Below, piece after piece: positions 1 to 7,616 of a stretch of 64,000 nt of DNA (position 1 is its first letter; each line of letters opens with the position of its first letter). The translations under genes and the position numbers were made by a program. Origin of the DNA: Halomonas stenophila (GTDB lineage Bacteria; Pseudomonadota; Gammaproteobacteria; Pseudomonadales; Halomonadaceae). Under the pieces are notes generated by a model. That model had not been told where the DNA came from, did no database searches, and saw only the letters and a list, made by a program, of their open reading frames with translations. Where the stretch lies: contig NZ_JACHXR010000006.1 in NCBI RefSeq assembly GCF_014192275.1, positions 124,001 to 188,000 of the forward strand, given 5' to 3'.

Positions 1-2
1 GT

Positions 3-1079
3 CTCGCCGGCTGGCTGCTGGCCTGGGTGCCGCCCCTGGGGGATGCCTGCTGGTGGCTGTTCGCGAAGCTGGCGGCGGGCCTGGCCATGGCCCTGTCATG
101 GGCCGTCGAGCTCCTGCCGCTGTGGCATCCGCCGGCCGCCTGGATCCTGCCCCTGGCCCTCGGCCTGGGGTTGCTCAGCCTGCTCTGGGCCCTGCCCGGG
201 CTGGACCGGCGCCTGCGCCTGGTCGGCAGTGGCCTGCTGGCGACCCTGCCGCTGTGGCTGGTGACGCCGCTGCCGGCGCCCGGCACGCTGTGGGTGCGCA
301 TCCACGATGTCGGCCAGGGCCAGCTGGTGAGCCTGCGCACCGCCGGCTATCGGGCGCTGGTCGACACCGGGCCGCGCTTCGGCTCCGGCTTCATGCCGCT
401 GTCCTCGCTGTGGCCGCCGGGTCAGCACTTCGACGATGTCATCATCGGCCACTCCGACCGGGACCACGCCGGTGGCCTCCCCGGCCTGATCGCCGACCAC
501 CGCGTCGACCGCTACCTGGCGCCGGTCGGGCATCCCCATCCGGTCGCGACGACGCCTTGCACCGCGGGGCGCCGCTGGCGGCGCGACGGCGTGGCGTTCC
601 GGGTGCTCTGGCCCCCCGAGGCGGTCGCGGGTCTGTCGGACAACGACCGCTCCTGCGTGCTGCTGGTCACGGCCGGCCCCCACCGCCTGCTGATCACCGG
701 CGATGCCGGGCGACGGGTGGAGCGCAGCCTGTTGCCCGCCCTGGACGGCCCCGTGACGGTGCTGGTGGCCGGCCACCATGGCAGCCGCACCAGCTCCGGG
801 GCGGGCTTCGTGCGCCGGGTGTCGCCGCGCCAGGTGATCTTCAGTGCCGCCCGGGACAACCCCTTCGGCCACCCCGACCCGGTGGTGGTCCGCCGTTTCC
901 GGCGGGCGGGCAGCTGCCTGTGGAACACGGCCCGGGACGGGGCGGTGACCCTGCACCTGGGCCGCCGGGAGGGCCTGGTGGTGGGGGCCGAGAGGCCGCC
1001 CACCGGGCACCGCGGCGGTGTCGGAGGCGGCTGCCTTGCGGTAGAATCGCCCCCATCGATGCCGGAGATTCGCCGGTGA
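3..1079 (+). CDS. comEC: ComEC/Rec2 family DNA internalization protein, C-terminal part (5' end outside window)
   Basis: ComEC forms the inner-membrane channel for single-stranded DNA uptake in transformation. The reading frame is open from the window edge, so only the C-terminal part is seen. Hydrophobic segments fill about the first 80 visible residues. They are followed by the metallo-beta-lactamase-like domain typical of ComEC: HDVGQGQ, then VDTG, then the metal-site motif GHSDRDHAGG, and later AGHHGSRTSSG. The gene sits just upstream of an envelope cluster, as the E. coli comEC homolog sits upstream of msbA-lpxK. Whether the cell is naturally competent cannot be told from this. Confidence 0.9.
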   Translation, partial: LAGWLLAWVPPLGDACWWLFAKLAAGLAMALSWAVELLPLWHPPAAWILPLALGLGLLSLLWALPGLDRRLRLVGSGLLATLPLWLVTPLPAPGTLWVRIHDVGQGQLVSLRTAGYRALVDTGPRFGSGFMPLSSLWPPGQHFDDVIIGHSDRDHAGGLPGLIADHRVDRYLAPVGHPHPVATTPCTAGRRWRRDGVAFRVLWPPEAVAGLSDNDRSCVLLVTAGPHRLLITGDAGRRVERSLLPALDGPVTVLVAGHHGSRTSSGAGFVRRVSPRQVIFSAARDNPFGHPDPVVVRRFRRAGSCLWNTARDGAVTLHLGRREGLVVGAERPPTGHRGGVGGGCLAVESPPSMPEIRR

Positions 1080-1103
1080 GGGCTCGAGGGAGGTGACCGC
1101 CAT

Positions 1104-1802
1104 ATGAACATGATGGAGGCCCTGATCGCCGGGGGCTGGCTGATGCTGCCGTTGCTGGGATGTTCGGTCGTGGCGGTGGTGATCGTCATCGAGCGTCTGT
1201 GGACCCTGAGGGCGGCGCGTATCGCCCCGCAGGGGCTCGGCCAGGAAGTCTGCGCGCTGGTGGACCGGGGCCAGGTCAACCTCTACTGGCTGGAGAGCCA
1301 TTCGCCCCTGGGCGGCGTGCTGGCGGCCGGCCTGCGCAATGCCCGCCTGGGCCACGAGCAGGTGAGGGCGCGTCTCCAGGAGGCGGCCACCGCGGTGGTG
1401 CACGACATGGAACGCTTCCTGAGTCCGCTCGGGACCATCGCCTCGATCACGCCGCTGATCGGCCTGCTGGGCACGGTGGTGGGCATGATCGAGGTGTTCG
1501 CGGTGATCGTCGCCAGCGACGGCGTCGAGCGCACCGCCGACCTGGCCGGCGGTATCTCCCAGGCCCTGGTGACCACCGCCGCCGGCCTGACCGTGGCGAT
1601 TCCCGCCCTGATGTTCCATCGCTACTTCCAGCGTCGCGTGGAGGACATCACCGTGCGCATCGAGGAGCAGGCCGGGCAGGTGGTGGAGTTCCTGGCGCAT
1701 TACCCGGGGGACCTGACCCTGGCGGAGCGCCATGAGCCCCAGGAGGAGGACGATCGGCAGGAGGCCGACGGGCGCCGTGCGCCGCGGGTGAAGCCCTCAT
1801 GA
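1104..1802 (+). CDS. exbB: MotA/TolQ/ExbB proton channel family protein
   Basis: This is the inner-membrane subunit of an ExbBD-type proton channel that energizes an envelope partner. It has 232 residues, with three hydrophobic segments at about 6-29, 108-136 and 150-178. The family signatures PLIGLLGTVVGMI and GGISQALVTTAAGL fall in the last two. The start has a strong GGGAGGTGA site just upstream. Its end overlaps exbD by ATGA. A TAGAAT hexamer at 1042-1047, inside the end of comEC, could be a -10. No tonB lies next to this pair, so the energized partner is unknown. A similar exbBD pair next to lpxK is recalled from Pseudomonas. Confidence 0.9.
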   Translation: MNMMEALIAGGWLMLPLLGCSVVAVVIVIERLWTLRAARIAPQGLGQEVCALVDRGQVNLYWLESHSPLGGVLAAGLRNARLGHEQVRARLQEAATAVVHDMERFLSPLGTIASITPLIGLLGTVVGMIEVFAVIVASDGVERTADLAGGISQALVTTAAGLTVAIPALMFHRYFQRRVEDITVRIEEQAGQVVEFLAHYPGDLTLAERHEPQEEDDRQEADGRRAPRVKPS

Positions 1803-2221
1803 GGGTCCCCCGCACGCGACGCGAGCCGGTGGAGGTGAACCTCACCCCGCTGATCGATGTGGTCTTCCTGCTGCTGATCTTCTTCATGGTCTCGACCACC
1901 TTCGAGACTCGCCAGGCGCTGGAGCTCGAGCTGCCCGAGAGCGAGACCGGGGTGGCCGCGGAGGTCTCGCCGGTCACCGTGGTGGTCACCGCCAGCGGCG
2001 ACTACCGGCTGGGCGAGCGTGACCTGGCGCCTGGCGAGTTGGCCTCGGCGCTGGCCGCCGAGGCCGAACGCGCCCGGGAGCAGGGCCTGGTGGTGGAAGC
2101 CGATGGCCGTGCCGCCCATGCCGCGGTGGTGCGCGTCCTCGACCGGGCCGGGGCCCTGGGCATCCGGCAGGTCCGCATCGCCACCGCCGAGGCGACATCC
2201 ACTGAAGCGGAGACACCGTGA
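1799..2221 (+). CDS. exbD: ExbD/TolR family biopolymer transport protein
   Basis: Partner of the upstream ExbB. ExbD supplies the single transmembrane helix with the proton-carrying aspartate and a periplasmic domain. The 140-residue protein opens with the family pattern VEVNLTPLIDVVFLLLIFF, where Asp in LIDVV is the expected protonatable residue, followed by a periplasmic domain rich in Glu and Ala. The start overlaps the exbB stop (ATGA), and the gene end overlaps the GTG start of msbA. The tight coupling suggests exbB, exbD, msbA and lpxK are translated from one message. Confidence 0.9.
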   Translation: MRVPRTRREPVEVNLTPLIDVVFLLLIFFMVSTTFETRQALELELPESETGVAAEVSPVTVVVTASGDYRLGERDLAPGELASALAAEAERAREQGLVVEADGRAAHAAVVRVLDRAGALGIRQVRIATAEATSTEAETP

Positions 2222-3963
2222 TCGAACACTCCGGCTGGACCCTCTACAAGCGCCTGCTGGGCTACGTCAGGCCCCACTGGAAGGCGTTCGCCCTGGCCAT
2301 CGTCGGCTACGTCATCTACGCCGCCTCGAGCACCGCCCTGGCCGAGATGATGAAGCGCCTGATCGACGGCATCCAGAATCCCGACGCGAGCTTCCGGATG
2401 ATGCTGCCGCTGTTCGTGGTCGGCATGTTCGCCGCCCGGGGCCTGGGCACCTTCCTCGGCACCTACTTCATGAGCAACGTGGCCCGCAACCTGGTCCACG
2501 CCCTGCGCTGCGACGTCTTCAATCACATGCTGCACCTGCCGGGGCGCTTCTTCGACGCGCACTCCTCGGGCCATTTGATCTCCCGGGTCACCTACCACGT
2601 GGAGCAGGTCACCGGCGCCGCCACCAAGGCCATCACCATCCTCCTGCGCGAGGGGCTCTTCGTGGTCGGCCTGGTCGCCTACCTGTTGTGGACCAACTGG
2701 ATGCTGACCCTGCTGTTCCTGGCCGTGACCCCGCTGATCGGCGGCGTGGTCAGCTACGCCAGCAAGCGTTTCCGGCGCATCTCCCGACGCATCCAGCGCT
2801 CCATGGGCGAGGTCACCCATGTGGCCTCCGAGGCGCTGTCCGGCTATCGGGTGGTGCGCACCCACGGCGCCGAGGCCTTCGAGAAGGCCCGCTTCGCCCG
2901 GGCCAGCGAGATCAATCGTCGCCAGAGCATGAAGGAGGCCCTGACCAAGGCCACCAGCACCCCGGTGATCCAGCTGCTGGTGGCGTTGTCGCTGGCGCTG
3001 CTGGTGTGGCTGGCCATGTCGCCGGCGCTGATGGCGGACATGACCCCCGGGGAGTTCGTCGCCTTCATCACCGCCGCAGCGCTGATGGCCAAGCCGGTCC
3101 GCCAGCTCACCGAGATCAACGCCACCATCCAGAAGGGCATCGCCGCCGCCGGCGAGCTGTTCGGGCTGCTGGAGCAGCCGCCCGAGGAGGATCGGGGCAC
3201 CGTGGAGCCGGGGCGTCTCGAGGGCCGGGTGCGGTTCGAGGGCGTGCGCTTCGCCTACGGCGAGGACCAGCCGGAGGTGCTCAAGGGCATCGAGCTGGAG
3301 GTGGCGCCCGGCGAGATGGTCGCCATCGTCGGCCGCTCCGGCAGCGGCAAGTCGACCCTGATGGGCCTGCTGCCGCGGTTCTATCGGCCGACCGCCGGCC
3401 GGGTCCTGGTCGATGGGGTGTCCCTCGAGGACTACCGCCTGCATCCGCTGCGCCGGCGGATCGCCCTGGTGTCCCAGCAGGTGACCCTGTTCAATGCCAG
3501 CATCGCCGCCAACATCGCCTACGGGGTGGATGACGCCTCGCCGCAGGCCATCGAGGCCGCGGCGCGGGCCGCCCACGCCCACGAGTTCATCGAACGGCTG
3601 CCCAAGGGCTACGACACCGTGGTGGGGGAGAACGGCGTGATGCTCTCCGGCGGCCAGCGCCAGCGACTGGCTATCGCCCGGGCGATCTTCAAGGACGCGC
3701 CGCTGCTGGTGCTCGACGAGGCCACCTCGGCCCTGGACACCGAGTCCGAGCGGCATATCCAGGCGGCCCTCGAGGAAGTCTGTCGGAACCGCACCACCTT
3801 CGTCATCGCCCACCGGCTCTCCACCATCGAGCGGGCCGACCGCATCCTGGTCATGGAGGGCGGCGAGATCGTCGAGCAGGGCTCCCATGCCGAGCTGCTG
3901 GCCCGCGATGGCGCCTATGCGGCCCTGCATCGCCTGCAGTTCCAGGATCCCCAGCCGGCATGA
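2218..3963 (+). CDS. msbA: Lipid A export permease/ATP-binding protein MsbA
   Basis: MsbA is a homodimeric ABC exporter that flips core-lipid A from the inner to the outer leaflet of the inner membrane. The 581-residue protein has an N-terminal six-helix ABC transmembrane domain (about 15-310) and an ATPase domain (about 335-575). The ATPase carries Walker A GRSGSGKST, the signature LSGGQRQR and Walker B LLVLDEATSALD. GTG is the start codon and overlaps the end of exbD; the stop overlaps lpxK by ATGA. In E. coli msbA is also followed by lpxK. Here an exbBD pair lies between comEC and msbA. Confidence 0.95.
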   Translation: MIEHSGWTLYKRLLGYVRPHWKAFALAIVGYVIYAASSTALAEMMKRLIDGIQNPDASFRMMLPLFVVGMFAARGLGTFLGTYFMSNVARNLVHALRCDVFNHMLHLPGRFFDAHSSGHLISRVTYHVEQVTGAATKAITILLREGLFVVGLVAYLLWTNWMLTLLFLAVTPLIGGVVSYASKRFRRISRRIQRSMGEVTHVASEALSGYRVVRTHGAEAFEKARFARASEINRRQSMKEALTKATSTPVIQLLVALSLALLVWLAMSPALMADMTPGEFVAFITAAALMAKPVRQLTEINATIQKGIAAAGELFGLLEQPPEEDRGTVEPGRLEGRVRFEGVRFAYGEDQPEVLKGIELEVAPGEMVAIVGRSGSGKSTLMGLLPRFYRPTAGRVLVDGVSLEDYRLHPLRRRIALVSQQVTLFNASIAANIAYGVDDASPQAIEAAARAAHAHEFIERLPKGYDTVVGENGVMLSGGQRQRLAIARAIFKDAPLLVLDEATSALDTESERHIQAALEEVCRNRTTFVIAHRLSTIERADRILVMEGGEIVEQGSHAELLARDGAYAALHRLQFQDPQPA

Positions 3964-4958
3964 GCGCGGGGCTCGGCGAGCGCTGGCTCCGGGCGGCCTA
4001 TGCCGGCTCGCCCTGGCTTCGGGCCCTGCGGCCGCTGGAGGCGCTCTATCGGCTGGCCGTCGAGCGTCGGGCCCGGGCCTATGCCGAGGGGCGGCGGGAG
4101 GTCTGGCGGGCGCCGGTGCCGGTGGTGGTGGTCGGCAACATCACCCTCGGCGGCACCGGCAAGTCGCCGCTGGTGGCCTGGCTGGCCCGTCACCTGCGAG
4201 AGCGGGGCTGGTCGCCCGGCATCCTGTCGCGGGGCTATGGCGGTCGTGCGGCGCACTATCCGCTGTGCCTGATCGACGAGACTCCGGCCGCGGCCTGTGG
4301 CGACGAGCCGCGCATGCTGGCCGACCAGACCGGCGTGCCGGTGGTGGTGGATCCGGATCGCCCGCGGGGGGCGCGGCGGCTGCTGGAGGAGGGCTGCGAT
4401 ATCCTGCTCAGCGACGATGGCCTGCAGCATCTCGGGCTGGGGCGCGACCTGGAGATCCTGGTGGTGGACGGCCATCGGGGGCTCGGCAACGGGCGCTGCC
4501 TGCCGGCCGGGCCGCTCCGCGAGCCGGCGGGGCGACTCGCCTCGGTGGATGCGGTGATGATCAACGGCGAGCTTCGTCGTCCGCTGCCCGCCAGTGGCCA
4601 CGCCATGACTCTGGCGCCGACCGCCTGGCGGCCGCTGGCCGGCGGCGAGCGGCGAGCGGCCGCGCCGCCGCCCTTCGCCGGCGAGGTGCATGCCGTGGCG
4701 GGCATCGGCCGACCGGCACGCTTCTTCGCCACCCTGCGCGGGCTGGGACTCGCGGTGCGTCCCCATCCCTTCGGCGACCACCACCGCTTCACGGCCGCGG
4801 ACCTGGCGTTCGGCGATGACCTGCCGGTGGTGATGACCGCCAAGGACGCGGTCAAGTGCCGCGACCTGGCCGGACCCGGCACCTGGGTCCTCGAGGTCGA
4901 GGCGGCCCCCGCGCCGGGCTTCGTCGAGTGGCTCGACACGCGCCTGGCGGCGCTATGA
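3960..4958 (+). CDS. lpxK: Tetraacyldisaccharide 4'-kinase LpxK
   Basis: LpxK phosphorylates the 4' position of tetraacyldisaccharide-1-phosphate to give lipid IVA at the inner face of the inner membrane. The 332-residue protein is of usual length. After a short N-terminal amphipathic region it shows the P-loop GGTGKSP in the context GNITLGGTGKSPLVAWLA, then LSRGYGGR and LLSDDGLQH, all typical of the family. It overlaps msbA by ATGA, consistent with coupled synthesis of the kinase and the flippase that handles its product. Confidence 0.95.
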   Translation: MSAGLGERWLRAAYAGSPWLRALRPLEALYRLAVERRARAYAEGRREVWRAPVPVVVVGNITLGGTGKSPLVAWLARHLRERGWSPGILSRGYGGRAAHYPLCLIDETPAAACGDEPRMLADQTGVPVVVDPDRPRGARRLLEEGCDILLSDDGLQHLGLGRDLEILVVDGHRGLGNGRCLPAGPLREPAGRLASVDAVMINGELRRPLPASGHAMTLAPTAWRPLAGGERRAAAPPPFAGEVHAVAGIGRPARFFATLRGLGLAVRPHPFGDHHRFTAADLAFGDDLPVVMTAKDAVKCRDLAGPGTWVLEVEAAPAPGFVEWLDTRLAAL

Positions 4959-5014
4959 CCATCCGGGCGCCTGCCGTACCGGCGGCGCCGACTCTGATCA
5001 CGGAGGCGTGACAC

Positions 5015-5224
5015 ATGGACAAGGAACTGCTGGCGATGCTGGTCTGCCCGCTGTGCAAGGGCAAGCTGAAGTACGACCGCGAGGCCGAGGAGCTGATCTG
5101 TCGCTTCGACGGCCTGGCCTACCCGGTGCGCGACGGCATCCCGGTGATGCTGCCGGAAGATGCCCGGGCGCTGGACGTGGACGAGAAACTGCGGCCGTCG
5201 GCCGGTCGCGACGGCGAGGCCTGA
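5015..5224 (+). CDS. Trm112 family small protein (YcaR-like)
   Basis: A 69-residue protein of the Trm112/UPF0434 family. It has a CPLCKGKL motif near the N terminus, a third cysteine at about residue 28, and the family pattern [11 protein letters not shown]. Trm112 proteins of eukaryotes activate methyltransferases; the bacterial role is not established. The E. coli homolog ycaR also sits between lpxK and kdsB, so the position supports the call. The start is preceded by CGGAGG, and kdsB follows after 9 bases. Confidence 0.85.
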   Translation: MDKELLAMLVCPLCKGKLKYDREAEELICRFDGLAYPVRDGIPVMLPEDARALDVDEKLRPSAGRDGEA

Positions 5225-5233
5225 GGAGGACCC

Positions 5234-6007
5234 ATGCAGGATTTCATCGCCGTGATCCCGGCACGTTTCGCCTCCACGCGGCTGCCGGGCAAGCCGCTGC
5301 TCGAGATCGCCGGTGAGCCGATGGTCGCCCATGTCTGGCGCCAGGCGCAGGCCAGTGCCGCCGGCCGGGTCGTGGTGGCCACCGACGACGCGCGCATCCG
5401 CGAGGCGATGGCCGGCTATGGTGCCGAGGTGGTGATGACGCGCGACGACCACCCCTCGGGGACCGACCGCCTGGCCGAGGTGGCCGAGCGGCTGGGGCTG
5501 GCGGACGAGGCGGTGGTGGTCAATGTGCAGGGCGACGAGCCGCTGCTGCCACCGGCGTTGATCGACCAGGTGGCGAGCCGCCTGTTCGCCGATCCCGGTG
5601 CCTCGATCGCCACCCTGGCGGAGCCCATCGGCGACGTCGAGACGCTCTTCAACGCCAATGCGGTGAAGGTGGTCCGGGCCCTGTCGGGACGCGCGCTGTA
5701 CTTCTCCCGGGCGCCCATCCCCTGGGACCGCGATGCCTTCGCCTCCCGGCCCGAGTGGCTCGAGACCGATGCCTGGCTGCGCCATATCGGCCTCTATGCC
5801 TATCGCGTCGGCTTCCTCGCCGAGTACCGGGACTGGTCGCCATCCCCCCTGGAGCGGCTCGAGCAGCTCGAGCAGCTGCGCGCCCTGCACCATGGCCATG
5901 CCATCCAGGTCGCCCTGGCGAGCCAGCCGCATCCGGCAGGCGTCGATACCGCCGAGGACCTGGAGCGGGTTCGCGAGGCGGTGCGGGCCGCCGGGGGAGG
6001 TCGGTGA
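5234..6007 (+). CDS. kdsB: 3-deoxy-manno-octulosonate cytidylyltransferase KdsB
   Basis: KdsB activates KDO with CTP to form CMP-KDO, the donor for the first inner-core sugars added to lipid IVA. The 257-residue protein starts with the nucleotidyltransferase signature [17 protein letters not shown]. It also has VNVQGDEPL and [14 protein letters not shown], all typical of KdsB. GAGGAC lies just upstream of the ATG. The stop codon shares one base with the next ATG (TGATG). The gene works with lpxK two genes upstream in the same pathway. Confidence 0.95.
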   Translation: MQDFIAVIPARFASTRLPGKPLLEIAGEPMVAHVWRQAQASAAGRVVVATDDARIREAMAGYGAEVVMTRDDHPSGTDRLAEVAERLGLADEAVVVNVQGDEPLLPPALIDQVASRLFADPGASIATLAEPIGDVETLFNANAVKVVRALSGRALYFSRAPIPWDRDAFASRPEWLETDAWLRHIGLYAYRVGFLAEYRDWSPSPLERLEQLEQLRALHHGHAIQVALASQPHPAGVDTAEDLERVREAVRAAGGGR

Positions 6008-6483
6008 TGCGCGTGCTCTTCGTCTGTCTCGGCAACATCTGCCGGTCGCCCACCGCAGAGGCCATGTTCCGGCGCCACCTCGACGAGGCGGGCCTCGCCG
6101 CACGCGTCGAGGTCGACTCCTGCGGCATCGGTCCCTGGCACGTGGGCAAGGCACCGGATCCCCGCGCCCGGCTGGCGGCCGCCGAACGCGGCCTCGACCT
6201 CTCCGCCCTGCGGGCCCGCCAGCTGGCGGCGGACGACTTCGCACGCTTCGACTACCTGCTGGCCATGGACCAGGACAACCTCGCGGCCCTGGAGGCGCAG
6301 CGTCCCGCCGGTAGCGAGGCCCATATGGGGCTTTTCCTGGACTTCGCTGGCCTTCAGGGCCGTGCGGTCCCCGACCCCTACTATGGCGGCGACCAGGGCT
6401 TCGAGGAGGTGCTGGACCTGGTGGAGGCGGCGTCCCTGGGCCTGGTGGCGGCGGTGCGCCGGCGCCTGGAGGCCGGCTCTTGA
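6007..6483 (+). CDS. Low molecular weight protein-tyrosine phosphatase
   Basis: A cytoplasmic low-molecular-weight phosphatase of 158 residues. The catalytic P-loop is at the N terminus in VCLGNICRSPTAEA, with the nucleophilic Cys and the Arg of CX5R. The general-acid Asp is in the C-terminal DPYYGG. The ATG at 6007 is chosen because the P-loop must lie within about 20 residues of the start, and because it overlaps the kdsB stop by one base. Relatives (Wzb, Etp) act on tyrosine kinases of capsule export. No such kinase is seen here, so the substrate is unknown. Confidence 0.9.
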   Translation: MRVLFVCLGNICRSPTAEAMFRRHLDEAGLAARVEVDSCGIGPWHVGKAPDPRARLAAAERGLDLSALRARQLAADDFARFDYLLAMDQDNLAALEAQRPAGSEAHMGLFLDFAGLQGRAVPDPYYGGDQGFEEVLDLVEAASLGLVAAVRRRLEAGS

Positions 6484-7505
6484 ATCACGCGCTGCAGCAC
6501 GAGGTCGATCTCGCCGGGGCCAATACCCTGGGGCTGCCCTGTGTCGCCGAGCGTGTCGCGGCGCCGCGGACCCTGCCCCAGCTGCGCGAGTCGCTGGACA
6601 CGGCCCGGGCCCGCGCCTGGCCGACCCTGCTGCTCGGCGGCGGCAGCAACCTGATCCTTCCCGCACGCCTCCCCGGCCTGGTGCTGCGTCCCGCCATGGC
6701 CGAGTGGTGGCTCGAGGACAACGGCGGCGACGGGGTCAGGGTGCATGCCGAGGCCGGCGTGGTCTGGCACGAGCTGGTCATGTCCCTGGCGCGACGCGGC
6801 CTCTGGGGCCTGGAGAACCTGGCGCTGATCCCGGGGCATTGCGGCGCGGCACCGATCCAGAACATCGGCGCCTATGGCGTGGAGCTCTGCGACGTCCTCG
6901 AGGCCGTGCACCTGGTGCATCTCGATGACGGCCGCGAGGCCATCCTGGCCCCCGAGGACTGTGCGTTCGGCTATCGTGACAGCGTCTTCAAGGGGGGCCT
7001 GGCGGGTCGGGTGGTGATCACCCGGCTGGTCATGCGCCTGTCGCGTCGAGCGGCTCCCCGCCTGGCATACGGCGACCTGGCGAGCCGGGTCGGTGCCGCG
7101 CCGACGCCCCTCGAGGTGGCCGAAGCGGTCTGCGCCGTGCGCCGCGAGAAGCTGCCCGATCCCGCCATGCTGGGCAATGCCGGCAGCTTCTTCAAGAACC
7201 CGGTGGTGTCGTCGGCCGCGGCCGAGCGTCTGCTGCAGGCCCACCCCGACCTGCCGCACTTTCCCCAGCCGGGGGGGCGGGTCAAGCTCGCTGCCGGCTG
7301 GTTGATCGACCGCTGCGGCCTCAAGGGCTGGCGTCGGGGACACTTCGGGGTCCACGACCGTCAGGCGCTGGTCCTGGTGCATCATGGCGGGGGCAGTGCC
7401 GAGGAGCTGCTGCGCTTTGCCGACGCCGTGGCCGCCGAGGTGCAGGGTCGCTTCGGTATCGCGCTCGAGCGTGAGCCGCGCCTCGCCGAGGCTCGCGCCG
7501 TCTAG
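6480..7505 (+). CDS. murB: UDP-N-acetylmuramate dehydrogenase MurB
   Basis: MurB is a flavoenzyme that reduces UDP-GlcNAc-enolpyruvate to UDP-MurNAc with NADPH in peptidoglycan synthesis. The 341-residue length fits type I (E. coli-like) MurB. It has the FAD-binding segment LLLGGGSNLIL, IPGHCGAAPIQNIGAYG, and GNAGSFFKNP containing the catalytic Ser. The most likely start is TTG at 6480, overlapping the upstream stop. No in-frame ATG lies close downstream, and the conserved N-terminal segment NTLGLPC follows soon after. The gene ends just before a strong hairpin. Confidence 0.95.
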   Translation: MNHALQHEVDLAGANTLGLPCVAERVAAPRTLPQLRESLDTARARAWPTLLLGGGSNLILPARLPGLVLRPAMAEWWLEDNGGDGVRVHAEAGVVWHELVMSLARRGLWGLENLALIPGHCGAAPIQNIGAYGVELCDVLEAVHLVHLDDGREAILAPEDCAFGYRDSVFKGGLAGRVVITRLVMRLSRRAAPRLAYGDLASRVGAAPTPLEVAEAVCAVRREKLPDPAMLGNAGSFFKNPVVSSAAAERLLQAHPDLPHFPQPGGRVKLAAGWLIDRCGLKGWRRGHFGVHDRQALVLVHHGGGSAEELLRFADAVAAEVQGRFGIALEREPRLAEARAV

Positions 7506-7563
7506 CGCCATTCTCCTCGGGCCCGCCGACGGCCCCGATCCGACAACGCCTCCCTGTAACGAA

Positions 7564-7593
7564 AAACGCCCGTGGCCAAGGCCACGGGCGTTT
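7564..7593. terminator. Bidirectional terminator between murB and rne
   Basis: A perfect 14-bp inverted repeat (7564-7577 with 7580-7593) separates the convergent murB and rne genes. Read on the minus strand, the stem is followed by five T residues (7566 down to 7562), as expected of an intrinsic terminator for rne. On the plus strand the stem ends in TTT. Confidence 0.85.
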
Positions 7594-7616
7594 GCCATCA
7601 CCGGGCAGGGCCGCGA

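Noticed and set aside
2002..3930. A 642-codon minus-strand open frame opposite exbD and msbA
   Set aside because: MsbA has full ABC transporter motifs on the plus strand, and the minus frame reads as repetitive Gly/Gln/His sequence.
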